From assembly GCA_949318235.1 (NCBI GenBank), contig OX439127.1, positions 12,076,115-12,140,114 on the forward strand: a stretch of 64,000 bases of DNA. The letters run 5' to 3'. Origin of the DNA: Ecdyonurus torrentis (Eukaryota; Arthropoda; Insecta; Ephemeroptera; Heptageniidae). Shown here one piece after another: positions 14,211-27,076 of the stretch; the stretch's first letter is position 1, and each line of letters opens with the position of its first letter. The position numbers and the translations under genes were made by a program. The notes beneath the pieces were generated by a model. It searched no databases. It was not told the origin of the DNA and saw only the letters and a program-made list of their open reading frames with translations.

Positions 14211-14444
14211 ATCGTTTCCTATCCAGCAAGCATATCATATAGCAAGTTCAAGAGCAAAGAGATAGAAATAAGTAGTAAAGACGTGGAGGTGACTGGTCAA
14301 CTGAACACTCTCACATGCTCTCACTCTGCATTTTAGCTCTTACGCACAGCACGCTATATGAGAAGGCGGAGAAATGCAATTATGGTCCAGCCACTTCATT
14401 GGAGCGGTTTAATGCTTTATTGTCAAATTCTATCATTTCAACTG
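13929..14444. mobile_element. 516-bp MITE-like inverted-repeat element, TA-flanked
   Basis: The left arm (13929-14034) and right arm (14340-14444) are reverse complements, with about nine differences in 106 bases and the outermost 35 bases identical. The termini read CAGTTGAAATGATAGAATTT. TA lies directly outside both ends (13927-13928 and 14445-14446), as expected for a Tc1/mariner-type target-site duplication; CAGTTGAA is also a typical start of Tc1-like terminal repeats. The loop holds a (CT)n microsatellite at 14125-14207 and non-repetitive flanks. There is no coding capacity; reading frames crossing it are incidental. It differs in sequence from the element at 18.3 kb, so it is a second family. 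Confidence 0.82.
14125..14207 (+). repeat. (TC)n microsatellite inside the 516-bp element
   Basis: About 41 TC units in the loop between the inverted arms of 13929-14444. Confidence 0.97.
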
Positions 14445-16009
14445 TATATAATATATATAAGTTGGTCATTCTGTGAATTATCTACAACGTCTACATTGTC
14501 ACGACTTTAGATATTTAAATCGACTTAAATACTATTTATTTCTCTACTCGCACTTGCTCTCGTATACCCTTTGACTGGCACTGACATTATTTTATATACT
14601 ATAATAATATGCCTCACCATTTCACAAAGTAAACAATCTGTACCTTAATTGTATTTATTTTATATAATGGACAAAATAGGAAAAAAAATCTATATGAAGA
14701 TTCTCATAAATAAAAGAAGAAGAAAAAGGTTAAATATAGAGTTTGTTTGATTTTTGTTGCAAGTGCGCTCTAATTAACGAGATATTTTATTCATTAAAAT
14801 ACAAAATAAAAAAGTCTTTGCGCAGCTGCTTTCCTGTATATACGGGCCATCTTGAGCATTGCATGCGACAAAAACTTTGGCCATGATATTGAATATATTG
14901 AAATGTATATAAAAACACTAAATACGTTTATAAAAGAGTATTATAGCAAAGACCAGATACATATATGAATGGTCTTTGGTATATATTAGCGAATTCAAAA
15001 TGCTACCTTGAATTCAAAAGATAATAACATTTGATTCATCCTCATAATGCCAAGCCCATAAGTAAAAATACCTTAAATGGAAATGAGAAAATATAGATTA
15101 TTATTTTTATAGTGTATTTTTCTTAGAAAAAACAAATCATGAGTTTATTCGTCCAGTTTTCTAAACAATGTTATAAATAATATTTATTATTAATAATTTA
15201 TTGTCCTTGCTGATTCTTTGTTTTTATAGTTCTGTGTATATGTGCAATATACAGTATATACACAAATTCCATTGTGTTAAAACATTCCCATACGTATTTT
15301 GTCAGCAAATAACTAAATGAATATGCATAATTGACTTTTCTATATGGCAATTCGAAACCTATAAACTTAATTAGCATGAATTTTTTATATACATTTTTTT
15401 TAAATAATTTTTGATTGCAAAGCCAAAGTTAAACATTTATGATATAAGTAAATATAATATTGAATATTGTTCGATTACTCCCTATTCCCGCAGTATACAT
15501 ACATAATAGTACTCAAATACGTTCCCCATTCCCATTATATTATATGAGGGAAGTGTACAATCATATCTATACAATATATAGTTGTATATGATCATGTATT
15601 GCAATGGTAAACCATCATGTATTATTATTTGTGATTACATAATGGTTTGTTGCGTGAGAGAGCTGCAAAATACCCTAAACAAAATTTAACTTTGATTTTC
15701 AATTCGCATTATTAAAAGTGTATTCAAACAGTAAAATTATGCAACATGAATAGCAGTTATAGAAGTATCAGTATCATTATATAAATAGTAAATATTTGTA
15801 TGCATTGTATAAATATTTTAGTATTTTTTCAATTTAATTTTTCATTTTATGTATAAACTTTTTAGTATGATGAAATTTTTCATAATTTTTTTTATTATTA
15901 TTAATTTGCAGTATAATAAACTTTTATACAATCTTCATAATTTTTTAAACACGACAATTTGCCTATATGAGAAAACGGATTAAAAAAAATATTAATTTTC
16001 TTTTTAACG

Positions 16010-16143
<134 letters not shown>

Positions 16144-16323
16144 GAAAAAAGGATCATTGTTTTCTAAACCTGACAAATTTTTTTAACGGTGTCCCTCTCC
16201 GTTATATAGAAGAACCCCCCTTCATTCAGTCTCATCCTTTGGTTATTTCAGAATAAATTATTTCAGTCTGGGATTTGTAAATAGTGTAACTGGAGATGAA
16301 ACGAGTCAGATTTCTTCTTCTTC

Positions 16324-16349
16324 TTTTTTTTTTTTTTTTTTTTTTTTTT
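16324..16349 (+). repeat. Poly(T) tract
   Basis: About 26 T, after TTC repeats. Confidence 0.95.
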
Positions 16350-17243
16350 AGTTTATTTATTTATTATTTTTTTAAATGATTTAAATAAAGAGCATAGCAA
16401 TGGTGTTAAATACTTTCTGCTGTCTTAACTTCACACAAGGATCATCGCAATAGACAGACATTCGAGCCTTTTGTATTTACACGTGCTTTGTGCTTTGTGG
16501 TTATTAAACATACATGATTCAACCACTTGTACATATTATACATGGTATATAACAAAATTATATTATAGAAACACATTGAAAATTAAAAGACTTTAAAGAT
16601 TATCTAAGTTTCACACGAGTATAAACCACCTGCATGACCTGCATAATATATGTTACTGCTTTGCTTTTTTGGGAAAATATTTTTTAAATTATTATTTTTA
16701 CTTTTGTTTACATTTTTTTACAACCACGTGTATAGAAATCAAATTAAGTTTAACTGCTTATTTATAGATACGCATTAAAAGTAAATAATAAAAAAAAAGG
16801 AAAAAGCTAAATTGAAAAGGTTTACTGCTATATGTATTTACATGTTTTATATAAGCTGTACATGTCAATTTTTTTTAAAATCCGATTAGTTTTGATGGGT
16901 AAAAAAAAAAAAAAAAAAAGTGAGTTTAGAAAAGCTTTAATGAAAAAGAGGGTGGTATACTAGGAGGTGGAAAAAAAATTGGGAGAGGCATGCACAGCAG
17001 GAATAAACGGGAAAACGAACGGTAAGCATGCAACTAAATGACATAGCAAAAGTGAGGAGAAAGAATTAGAAAAATCATGAGAACCTGCTGTGACAAAATC
17101 ATGACAATTAGGAGAACGACGTAAATACTTTTAATATGACGTTCTATATTACATGTATATACGAACCATATACAAAATATAAAACAACAATTTTTTTTTT
17201 ACTGAATCTCACGTCAAAATTTAGGTACGACTTAAAAAGATAA

Positions 17244-17423
17244 TATCGATACTGCCCCTTGATGTTGACCTCTATAATTTTGACAGAATCGATATAAAAT
17301 AAAATAGTTTTGTTTCTATGGCATTATGTTATGAATCGATTTTGTTTTAATGGCAGTATATAAATATAATAATAATATAGCCATATCATCAGTAAATTGG
17401 TTAAAATAAATACGTTCATCGAT
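17244..17423. promoter_or_regulatory. Cluster of four ATCGAT motifs
   Basis: TATCGATA (17244-17251), ATCGAT (17288-17293), ATCGAT (17335-17340) and ATCGATAA (17418-17423) lie within 180 bp. In insects TATCGATA and CGATA are recognised by DREF and BEAF-32 at promoters and chromatin boundaries. From base composition I would expect well under one ATCGAT in this span. A functional role is inference. Confidence 0.25.
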
Positions 17424-17937
17424 AAAAATAAAACTTTTTATTTTGTATTTTTTTCTTCTTCAGTTGTGTAATTTCATAATAAAAGCAGTGATCAAATTTA
17501 ATGTTTAAAACCAATTCTGAATACCCCTTGTTATAGATGCACTTTTCAATTTAATGTTTTTAATTCACATTGCGGAAACTGAATCAAAATAGCTTACACA
17601 TTTTATAGAAAATAAAATAAATTTGGAGGCTTTTGATACATATATAATAAGAATAAAAATTTAGAAGTAGAATTTTACAACTAAAAAAAACAACAAAATA
17701 TTCACTTCATATTGATTGGCAAAAGCTTGAGTGCCATAATCTTAGATATATAATATAAAAATATACTAACGTATAAATATTTTTATAAGTCCTAAAATAT
17801 AAGACAGAGGCTTTATAATATGTCGACTCTCATGCATTACGTTTGTCAAATCCTATTAGAATTTCATGATGTATTTAAGAAATAATGTCAACACATGCTT
17901 TCCTAAAAATACATTATTTATAAAAAAAATATCTTGC

Positions 17938-17940
<3 letters not shown>

Positions 17941-18000
<60 letters not shown>
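17941..18000 (+). repeat. (AG)n microsatellite
   Basis: 30 AG units, 290 bp upstream of the foldback element. Confidence 0.97.
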
Positions 18001-18001
<1 letters not shown>

Positions 18002-18288
18002 AGAACTGCGTATAAAAATATAATACGATACTTTGTTGCACTTATCATAATATGTCATTCATTTAAAGCGCATACTTTTGTGTAGGCTGTTAGCACCTAT
18101 CTATCAGGTCATTGACCCACTGAAGACAGCTTTTAAAAGTGACCATTAACAACTAACTAACTATATATATATATGCATTTTTATATTGCTCGAACCTGTT
18201 GTTTATGGGTTAGTTAATTTAACAACAGAAGGGTATTATATTATTTACTTTACAATTTTCTCAAGACAACACAAAAATAGCTTATATA

Positions 18289-18675
18289 CAGGGTGTTTTT
18301 TTAAAAGCGCGCATTTTAAAACGCTAATTAAAATATGAAAAAATAAAATAAAATTAACTTTTTATATATCATTTTGTAGCCAAGGGTTAGACATTTTTAA
18401 AACTGTTCTTAGAAATAAAATTTAGTGACCAGTTTTCTTGCACCGAGCGTCAACGTAAAAATGTGCTATTTTTTTTTCCAAACGTCTTTTTTTCTGCAAA
18501 AATGATTAGAAATTTGCTTTTTTAACTATCCTTTATTAACAATTAATGGAGTCTGTTGGCATAAATAAGATACCTATAGCACTCTAAACATGTTCTGTAA
18601 TAAAAATGGAAGGATGGAGCCACATTGGTATCAGGGTTAAGGTGAAAACTTTTGCGTTAAACAGTGCTAAATTTG
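18289..18675 (+). repeat. Left inverted arm of the 1,190-bp foldback element
   Basis: This arm runs from CAGGGTGT to the point where similarity with the right arm stops, just after the shared GCTAAATTTG. It contains unique-looking sequence such as TAGCCAAGGGTTAGAC and ATAGATTCT-free AT-rich stretches, not simple repeats, so the match to the right arm cannot be chance. No reading frame of note. Confidence 0.9.
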
Positions 18676-18701
18676 ATTTAAAAAATTCTCTTAAATCAAA
18701 C

Positions 18702-18732
<31 letters not shown>

Positions 18733-19091
18733 CGATTTTGTATGAACTTTAATTTTCATAACATTATTTGTAACTTTCATTTTCTGTCAATTCTTACAAA
18801 CTGGGTTGCTTTGATGATTAAAACCTTAAACATTTCATTTTAAAGAATGGAAACATTTAATTTGCATCTCTTTCTTTAAAAGTTGGTTCATGTATGGAAA
18901 TCCGCACATTTCATTTGGTTTTTGCTGCATTCATTAATTCTTTGCATCTTGAATCATATTGATTTTTTTTAAATAATTAAACCAAACATTACTTAGATTT
19001 GAAAGAAAACTGTGAGCGCAAAGCCATTATAGAGAAACTAAAAAGTTCGTTAAATCATTAAACAAAATTCTCAAATTAGAGGAAATGTTGG

Positions 19092-19478
19092 CAAATTTAG
19101 CCATGTTTAACGCAAATGTTTTCACCTTAACCCTGATACTAATGTAGCCCAATCCTTCAATTTTTATCACAGAACATGCTTAGAGTGCTATAGGTATCTT
19201 ATTTATGCCAACAGACTTCATTAATTGTTAATAAAGGATAGTTAAAAAAGCAAATTTCTGATCATTTTTGCAGAAAAAAAGACGTTTGGAAAAAAAAATA
19301 GCACATTTTTACGTTGGAGCTCGGTGCAAGAAAACTGGACACTCAATTTTATTTCTAAGAACAGTTTTAAAAATGTCTAACCCTTGGCTACAAAATGATA
19401 TATAAAAAGTTAATTTTATTTTATTTTTTCATATTTTAATTAGCGTTTTAAAATGCGCGCTTTTAAAAAAACACCCTG
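19092..19478 (-). repeat. Right inverted arm of the 1,190-bp foldback element
   Basis: This is the reverse complement of the left arm. It ends in ACACCCTG followed by TA. Differences from the left arm are concentrated in the inner two thirds; the outer 134 bases match exactly. Confidence 0.9.
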
Positions 19479-19590
19479 TATATTTATTAATAAAGTAGTT
19501 TACTGGGTAATGATGTATTAAACAATTATTTTCAAATACAAAATCATTATTATATTATAAAAATAATAACAATAACAAGTACATCCATGA

Positions 19591-19640
19591 ATTATATGTT
19601 TGGTTCATGCCATGAACCATAACATATAATTGATCAATTG
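19591..19640. other. Near-perfect 40-bp palindrome
   Basis: ATTATATGTTTGGTTCATG is followed at once by the complementary CATGAACCATAACATATAAT with one bulged base. A second palindrome, AATTGATCAATT, overlaps its end. It lies about 110 bp beyond the foldback transposon but is unrelated to its arms. Confidence 0.6.
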
Positions 19641-21118
19641 GCTATACGGCATCCACGACGACACAAGAGAAAGAAAAGAGTCACAATATATTTAATCCTT
19701 TATACAATGGAACAAGACTTAAAAGATTTTCTTAGATTTCCAATATTTATTTATTAATTTATGTAAAAGTATTAAAAGTTAATAAAATGAACATCAACAA
19801 AATTGAGTAATAATTTGTATAAATATATAACATAAAACTTAATTTACATAAATTAAGTCAGATTATAGTTTGTTTCATTATTTTTTTTTTTAATCGACAA
19901 AGTTTTGTATCTCAATATAATTTGAATGCAATTTACTTCTTCGCATGTAATAAAGACTGTCTAGCTTAGTGTACATATACACAGGACCGTGATAAAATAT
20001 TTTACCATTTAAATCCATCGCGTGTTTTTCTCATAAGAATAACATAGCAAATTTAGCGCGAATTTTTGAATGGTAAAAATTCTTATCTTGAATGTCATAT
20101 TATATAATGTTATAGAAAACAAAAAATTAGCAGAATTATGCTCAAGTCAATAAATGTCTTAAATTAAAGAGGAAAGAGTCACATTCCTTAACCATCTTAT
20201 TAGAAGTTTATTTGAAATGTCTAGAATAAACATGAAAAATTCACGATTAAATCATATGAGCATACAAATTTTCATGCAAAAAAAAAATCAATTAGTAAGG
20301 CGTAAGAAAACAATGCTGAAATGTGGGTAAAAATATCCCACTCAAAAATAAATTTTAATGTCATATAGTCAGTTGTACTATAATTTATCAAATTTTATTT
20401 TTCAAATGTGTAGGCCTTATCGATATGTATATTTATATAACATATTTCTGTTCTGCTTTATATACACGTATAAAATTCTATTGTATTTTACTATCTTGAT
20501 AGATATAGAAGAATAGAAATAAATTTATGTAAAATGTATATGTATGTATGCATTAATATATATATATATATATAATATATATATAAAAGAGTATATAAGT
20601 ATATGTGTGTTATGTTATAGTATGTCATATTTCAATAATGCTATAAATTTATTCTTAGATGGTATGGTGCATGTATACACGACGTATGATGCTTAGACAT
20701 GATTTTTTATTTTCTTTTCTTTTTGTTTCAACTACTGTTTTATTTAAGAATATTATTATGCATGTTTATGGGTTTGGTTAAAAAAAAAAAAAAAAGGGTA
20801 TTATTTGGGTGGGGTCGAGATGACACGAAATTCAGGCAGGAGTTGTCTCCGCACTAACACCTTATAGTGTGCACAATATACGGTACATCACACTTTTTTT
20901 TTTTAATCTTTTACATCACATAATTTTAAGTATATAAAATCTGAAAGCCTGTACTAAGTGTGTGTTTTCCTTGTCGTCCACCTAAAAAAAAAACACTTAT
21001 AATATTATATGCTTCCGTGCTTTGCTTTTGTCGTTAATGCAACTCTTTTCTTGCTTATGCTTTTATTAAAAAATATTATAATATAATATGTATGATATAA
21101 ATTCTCCATTTAAATTTT

Positions 21119-21122
<4 letters not shown>

Positions 21123-21187
<65 letters not shown>
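21123..21187 (+). repeat. (GA)n microsatellite
   Basis: About 32 GA units. Confidence 0.97.
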
Positions 21188-21190
<3 letters not shown>

Positions 21191-22604
21191 TTATTCTCAT
21201 CGTTATATTTTGCAACACCTATATATAATGTACACATATCTCATTTACTGTATTTAATATGATATACATTATTTTTACAACTTCTTTTTTATATAATTAC
21301 AAAATGTGTCTATATAAAAACATTATTATTTTTACCTTCTTTAATAATTTTAAGCATTATGTGTTTGTATAATATACCATATATACAAATAATTGTTGAG
21401 ACATTTTGGTGTTTAAAATATAATGCATTATTGTCGAGAAAAGAATAAAAACAACTTATAAGAAAGCATTTTTGTGTACATTAAATAAGTCTTATACAAA
21501 ATGTTCTTTAATAATAATAATAAATTGCAGATTTTTATACCGGCATGTGATATAATCAGTGACAAGGTACAAGTTATAAAAAAAAATGCGTATAAAAATA
21601 CTGAAGGAAGAAAAATAACTTAAAAAAAGTATAAAAGATGTGATAGGTTATATACGATGAAGGTATTTGAGGTCTATCTTCACCAAGCTGATAAGTGTGA
21701 GCTGAGAGAGGAATTCCATTAAACACCGTTTATATAGCTCGCATATATATGATGATTTTAAGGCACACGCGACAGAGATAAATGTATAATATAGACATGA
21801 GATGAGTGAAGAAAAATTAAAGATAAAAGGAAATACAATATACATTGGAAAAAATGTTAAGCTACAAAAAAAAAAAGAAATACATAGTAATAATGCTAGA
21901 CCATTTTCAGCACAATTAAGTTCAATGCAGCATAACTTATGCTATACATCATAATTACTGAGCTTAAATATTATGTTTTATACAGCATAATTATTTGTAT
22001 ATTGTATCATGAAATATATTGTGTTCCTGTATACATATTTTTGTAATCAATATGTACCAATATTATGATCAATAAAGAAATTGAAAGTATCATTTATGCT
22101 ATATTACAATGACATTAATGCAGCATAAATTAGGTAATTTATCATTTCCGTGTACAACATAATTTTAAATTTATTAATAATTTATTAACCCTTTTTTTTT
22201 TTTAATTTTACATTATTTAGCAGGATCAAAGTGGCATATAGCTTCAGCTATATAAGATTCTTTGTATATTAATTTCAAATTATTATTATTCTTTTTTGCG
22301 ATGTTTATCAATATTTTAACATAAAATGAAATTATTTATATTTTACATCTCTTCGTATAGACTTATTTACACGGTCACAACTTAATATAGCAATTTTCAA
22401 TATGCCCTCTACTAACCTATCAGATTTTCCCAATAAAGACGTATATTTATACCATAACCTTGATATATTATGTTTTTTTTTTTTTTATTGCAATATCTTT
22501 CTTTCAGTACATTTACTTTATTTTGAAGCATTTTAGCAGCTTTATATACAAGCTTATTTTATTACTTTAATAATATAATTTTACCACAAGGGATAATACG
22601 TATA

Positions 22605-22627
22605 TATTATATTATATATATTATATA

Positions 22628-22694
<67 letters not shown>
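22605..22694 (+). repeat. (TA)n microsatellite, interrupted at 5' end
   Basis: Four TATTATA interruptions, then a pure TA tract ending in TGTGTG. Confidence 0.95.
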
Positions 22695-22701
<7 letters not shown>

Positions 22702-22799
22702 AATTTATTTAAAAGTTTTACTGGTTTAAAATGTCAAAATCCTCTATTTTTAAATTATAGTTAGTTATATGAAGAAATAAGACATAAAACGATGAGCAC

Positions 22800-22890
22800 T
22801 CCCTCCCCTCTCTGCATAGCCGTGCGCCTGCAGAGACTTGAGGATAGTCAACCCTTCGAGCATATAAAACAAGAGGGTTGCATATCTTGA
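22800..22890 (+). promoter_or_regulatory. G+C-richer patch with TATA box, weak promoter candidate
   Basis: GCCGTGCGCCTGCAGAGACT and nearby sequence form an isolated G+C-richer patch ending in TATAAAA near 22863. TATAAAA is unremarkable in AT-rich DNA, so the call rests on the combination and is weak. Confidence 0.1.
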
Positions 22891-23211
22891 CATTTTAGGG
22901 GTATGTGTATGCCATGCAATTATTACTCACTAATTAAGCAATGATTAGCATCGTTACTGTTTGCTGTGAAAAATATGACAAATTAGAGGATTATTATTCA
23001 TTATTATAATTATAATAATAATAATGTATATAAAACTATATTGATTAAATATTGAAATATTTTTATTAATAAAAAAAATATGTTGTAAATAATGACATCA
23101 TGTTAATGTTGTAGGGATTCTAGTATATTGTTGGCTAGTCAGGTAGGTAAGGTATAGGAAGCTGTGTGGAAGTAAAGCTGTCATAGGGGCTGACATGTAG
23201 ACCACATCACG

Positions 23212-23214
<3 letters not shown>

Positions 23215-23245
<31 letters not shown>
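23215..23245 (+). repeat. (CT)n microsatellite
   Basis: 15 CT units; forms an inverted pair with the (AG)n at 23379. Confidence 0.96.
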
Positions 23246-23249
<4 letters not shown>

Positions 23250-23375
23250 GCCCTCCTGCACCTCACACATGCTTCTATGCTAGGAAATTTGATCCAAAAC
23301 CTTTATAATCATAATATGGGGCTGTTCGTTTGGCTAGCCGGTGGTTTGTATTTACAAGCATAGTGTATGAAGAAA

Positions 23376-23485
<110 letters not shown>

Positions 23486-23787
23486 TGCACGTCTTATATA
23501 TAATAATACTTCATATCTAACCACTATAACGAAGGTATGATGTTGTGTAATGAAATATTATAAGTACACAGGGAAGCATAAGCTACCAATATATGACTAC
23601 ATAAATATATATGATAAAAACCTTAACTTATGTATATTATATTAATATAAGCAAACTTATCATTGGTGTTAGACGCCATGTCTTTTTACTTAATAACGTA
23701 ACATGATTGGTTTAAAGTATTTTGTCATGCTATCGATGGAACCAATCCTAGTTGAAAGGGATCATATTACAAACACTTAACGGGTTT

Positions 23788-23821
23788 CTTTTTTTTTTTT
23801 TTTTCTTTTTTTTTTTTTTTT
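23788..23821 (+). repeat. Poly(T) tract with one C
   Basis: T run interrupted once by C; a second 22-T run follows at 23887-23908. Confidence 0.93.
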
Positions 23822-24229
23822 AATTTTTTTTTAATAAAACTTGCTTTAACGCCCTCATGCTGTACTTCTACAACAACCAAGATAGCTTTTTTTTTTTTTT
23901 TTTTTTTTACCATTATGTATAGAGAAGCTGTTACACTATATACATATTATGTTGTATAGTACGTCATAGTTTAAGCACTATGTCATCAACACACACACAC
24001 ACACATAAATATATATATATACACATATATGAAAGGCGTATATTATATAGTCAGATGTTCCCCGTGAATTCTTAAGTGCGAAAAAAAAATAAGGGTGATG
24101 TGATGTGGAGAGGGTGCTATATATTTGAGGGCGAGGGTTGGTAGTGTAATGTTTTATTGTAAGTTGTAAGGTGGCGGTTCTGTTTTACCGATGTAATATG
24201 CTGTAAGTCTCCCCCTACCCCCTTATGGT

Positions 24230-24234
<5 letters not shown>

Positions 24235-24322
<88 letters not shown>
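24235..24322 (+). repeat. (TC)n microsatellite
   Basis: About 44 units. Confidence 0.97.
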
Positions 24323-24323
<1 letters not shown>

Positions 24324-24626
24324 ACACACACTCCTTGCACTCTCCATGGACTACTCACTAACACGTTCATATATGTACACTCACTTCTTAACAATTAAAA
24401 GAAACCTGGTCTGAGCATATATACATCTCCCTCTCATATTTTCTATGACATATAAAAAAAATACATAACATTAAATGTATACTGACAGACTTTAAGAGCA
24501 AATTGGGAAGAGAGGGGAAGTATATTGGTTTTTAAAATATAATAAAAATTGCTGATTGTTTGAGATATATATATAACAATAAAACATAATTTTTATTTTA
24601 TTATACGTATACTTTTTAAATAAAGT

Positions 24627-24960
24627 TTTTAAAGCCATAGACCACATAAAACAACATGTGCTTTTTAATGAATATGGGATCTTCAAAACTATGAAAATTT
24701 TTACCAGAATGTTAAGCCCCACGAGAGAGAGTGAAAAAACTGTAAAGAATGCAATTTGCGTAAAAATACATGTTTATGACGTCAGAAACATGCAAAAATT
24801 AGTATGAAAATGTTGTGCGGGTTGCATGAATCGAATTTTCTGATCACTGCTACGGGGCTACTGTTGGGTTTTGAGAAAAACTAATGTTATATATTTATGT
24901 AAATCCCATCAAGTGTTTTGTGATATAAATGCTTATGTTTTTCTCTGGCCTATTCCTTTA
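24627..24960 (+). repeat. Interspersed repeat family 1, copy A
   Basis: This block matches, in reverse complement, the block at 61432-61770 over nearly its whole length with small indels. Shared landmarks are the GGTCTATGG/CATAAAACAACATGTG segment, TTACCAGAATGT, CCCCACGAGAG, GTTGTGCGGGTTGCAT, CTGATCACTGCTACGG and TGATATAAATGCTTATGTT. It contains a 24-bp near-perfect palindrome at 24769-24792 centred on TGACGTCA. It has no convincing coding frame. The family is not recognised; it could be an eroded DNA transposon or a SINE. Boundaries are set by where the similarity fades and are good to perhaps 10 bp. Confidence 0.85.
24769..24792. promoter_or_regulatory. CRE-centred palindrome in repeat copy A
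   Basis: CATGTTTATGAC/GTCAGAAACATG, one mismatch from a perfect 24-bp palindrome, contains the octamer TGACGTCA bound by CREB/ATF-type bZIP factors in animals. Confidence 0.35.
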
Positions 24961-25452
24961 AGTTTGACATTTTATGCTGATTTAGCATAAAATATGTTAA
25001 ATCTAAATTTATAAAAGATATAGTTAAAATGCTAAAATAAGCAGATGAATAATAATTATTATATGAATATAGAATAGATTACAATATTATAATATATAGA
25101 AAGCATGACGAATTGAAAACAATGGTCATGATGGTTGAACTTCGTATAAACTGTGTGAGTTTGGGATGAATATTCTTTGCGGTTTCAAAGAAATTCGATA
25201 ACCAACCTTTTCAATCTTATATTTGCATGATTTAATTTTTTTAAGGTAAAGGCTAATATTTTTGGTTTCTAAATTTTATATACCATATAATAATTTAGTG
25301 GTATATAATAAATATATTTTTTCATATAAGTAAATATAATATTCAATTGAATACTAATAATGCTATATAGTATAACATTAAGGAGTTAAGTATAATCATC
25401 TGCTGCTGTGTTTTGCACAAATATAATGTGGTGTGTGTAAGTGTAAGTGTGA

Positions 25453-25457
<5 letters not shown>

Positions 25458-25546
<89 letters not shown>
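25458..25546 (+). repeat. (GA)n microsatellite
   Basis: About 44 units, followed by purine-only sequence to about 25620, so roughly 160 bp of near-pure purine on this strand. Confidence 0.97.
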
Positions 25547-25549
<3 letters not shown>

Positions 25550-26645
25550 AAAAGAAAGGAAGGTGGTGGAGAATGAAGAATTAAGAAGAAGAAGAAAAAG
25601 AAGAAGGCGAGAAATGAGAAGGTTTTATGCTATTGTTTGGTACTTTTATTTGCTTGCAGCCATCAGTAATATACCATATATATACTCTGCCTGTTTATTT
25701 CACCTTCTAGCTAGTAAAGTATATTTTAAGTGAGTGAACGAGTATTATGAGTGCATGAGCGAATGATGAAGACTATTGTCTCAATCCCTCCCTTTTTCTC
25801 ACCTCAACTGCTGAGATTATACTTTGCTATGAATTAAACCTTTGTATTTTTAAGTATAATATGAACCGTGTGTGTATATGTGCTCATGTATAACAAAAAA
25901 ATAATAATAAAAAAAAATTAAAGGTGCCATAAAATATAAGATACATTACAATATGAAAATTATGCGATGCATGCGCTTAAATTTAAAAATTTTACGATTT
26001 GCTATGTCCATTGTCTATAAACTCGGTACACTTTATAGAAAAATATTAAAGATGCTACCACATGCATAAAATACAATATCTTTTAACGCACTTCAAATTA
26101 CATTTTTTTTTATAGTTCCATATATTATAGCCTATTGTCTGTATAATAATTCCTTTTGTATATAATATATTATGTATTTTTGTTCTAGAATAATGTATAA
26201 CTTAATGCAAATATATATTAGTAGAAATTTTCTTTTATTTATTTTTTAAATATAATGACTTGTTAAAAACATTAAACTTAAATATATAACTTTTACAAAT
26301 ATATTTTTCTTCTTGCAAGTTGTATTTTATGACTTTTTTTAAGGTGGGGCTTCTAAATAAAGACGATATATGTTAAGTGTGAATTTAAAATTATACTATA
26401 TAACACAAATGTCTGAATAACATTTTTTTTTTCAAATGAAATTTTGAGCTATATAATCTATTATAATTATACTATATATATAAAATGTAATATTATTGTG
26501 TAAAAAACTAATTTCATTCTTAATGTATAATTTTCTGTACATAAAAAAAAGTTTATTAATTACAAAATATAAATGCATACTGAAAAATTATGTATATACA
26601 AACTTAAACGATAAAATTAAAAATAAAATAAAATTTGCGTGTTGG

Positions 26646-26648
<3 letters not shown>

Positions 26649-26678
<30 letters not shown>
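26649..26678 (+). repeat. (GA)n microsatellite
   Basis: 15 units. Confidence 0.95.
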
Positions 26679-26680
<2 letters not shown>

Positions 26681-27044
26681 AGTTCATCAAGACGACAGTA
26701 TATATATATATATACATATATTGAGGTGAGTTAATTGGCAAAAAAAAATCATGTAACTTCAAAATGTTAATTACTTTTAAAAGCTATGAAGTTTTTATTT
26801 CTTATAAAGAGTTTATGAATATTCATAATAATTGTTCTTTAGATAAATAAAGTAATGAATTTTCTTAAGCGAACTTCACAGGTGAAAATTATAATTATGT
26901 GTTAAAAAACAAGAATTATAATAGGTTATAATTTATTGCTTCACAAATGTTTTGCTATATCATTTCTCTCTCTTTCTATTTCTTTTTCTCTTTCCTTTTA
27001 CTAACAAAGCCATGATTTGCAAAAATTCATACCTATAGCTATGC

Positions 27045-27072
<28 letters not shown>
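27045..27072 (+). repeat. Poly(A) tract
   Basis: 28 consecutive A. Confidence 0.95.

Positions 27073-27076
<4 letters not shown>

Larger units (their letters stand above)
18289..19478. mobile_element. Non-autonomous foldback DNA transposon with 387-bp inverted arms
   Basis: The two ends are reverse complements. The left arm is 18289-18675 and the right arm is 19092-19478. Read inward from each end, the first 134 bases are identical; I count about 16 differences over the whole arm, roughly 96% identity. The termini read CAGGGTGTTTTTTTAAAAGC and a TA dinucleotide lies directly outside each end (18287-18288 and 19479-19480). TA duplications are the signature of Tc1/mariner-type (IS630 superfamily) insertion, so the element was probably mobilised by such a transposase supplied from elsewhere. 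The 416-bp centre holds a poly(T) run and AT-rich sequence with no useful reading frame, so it cannot encode its own transposase. The high arm identity suggests a fairly recent insertion or arm homogenisation. Other TA-targeting superfamilies are possible. Confidence 0.9.

Noticed and set aside
24769..24792. CRE palindrome as evidence of a nearby hormone-regulated gene
   Set aside because: It sits inside an interspersed repeat, so repeat history explains its presence without a target gene.
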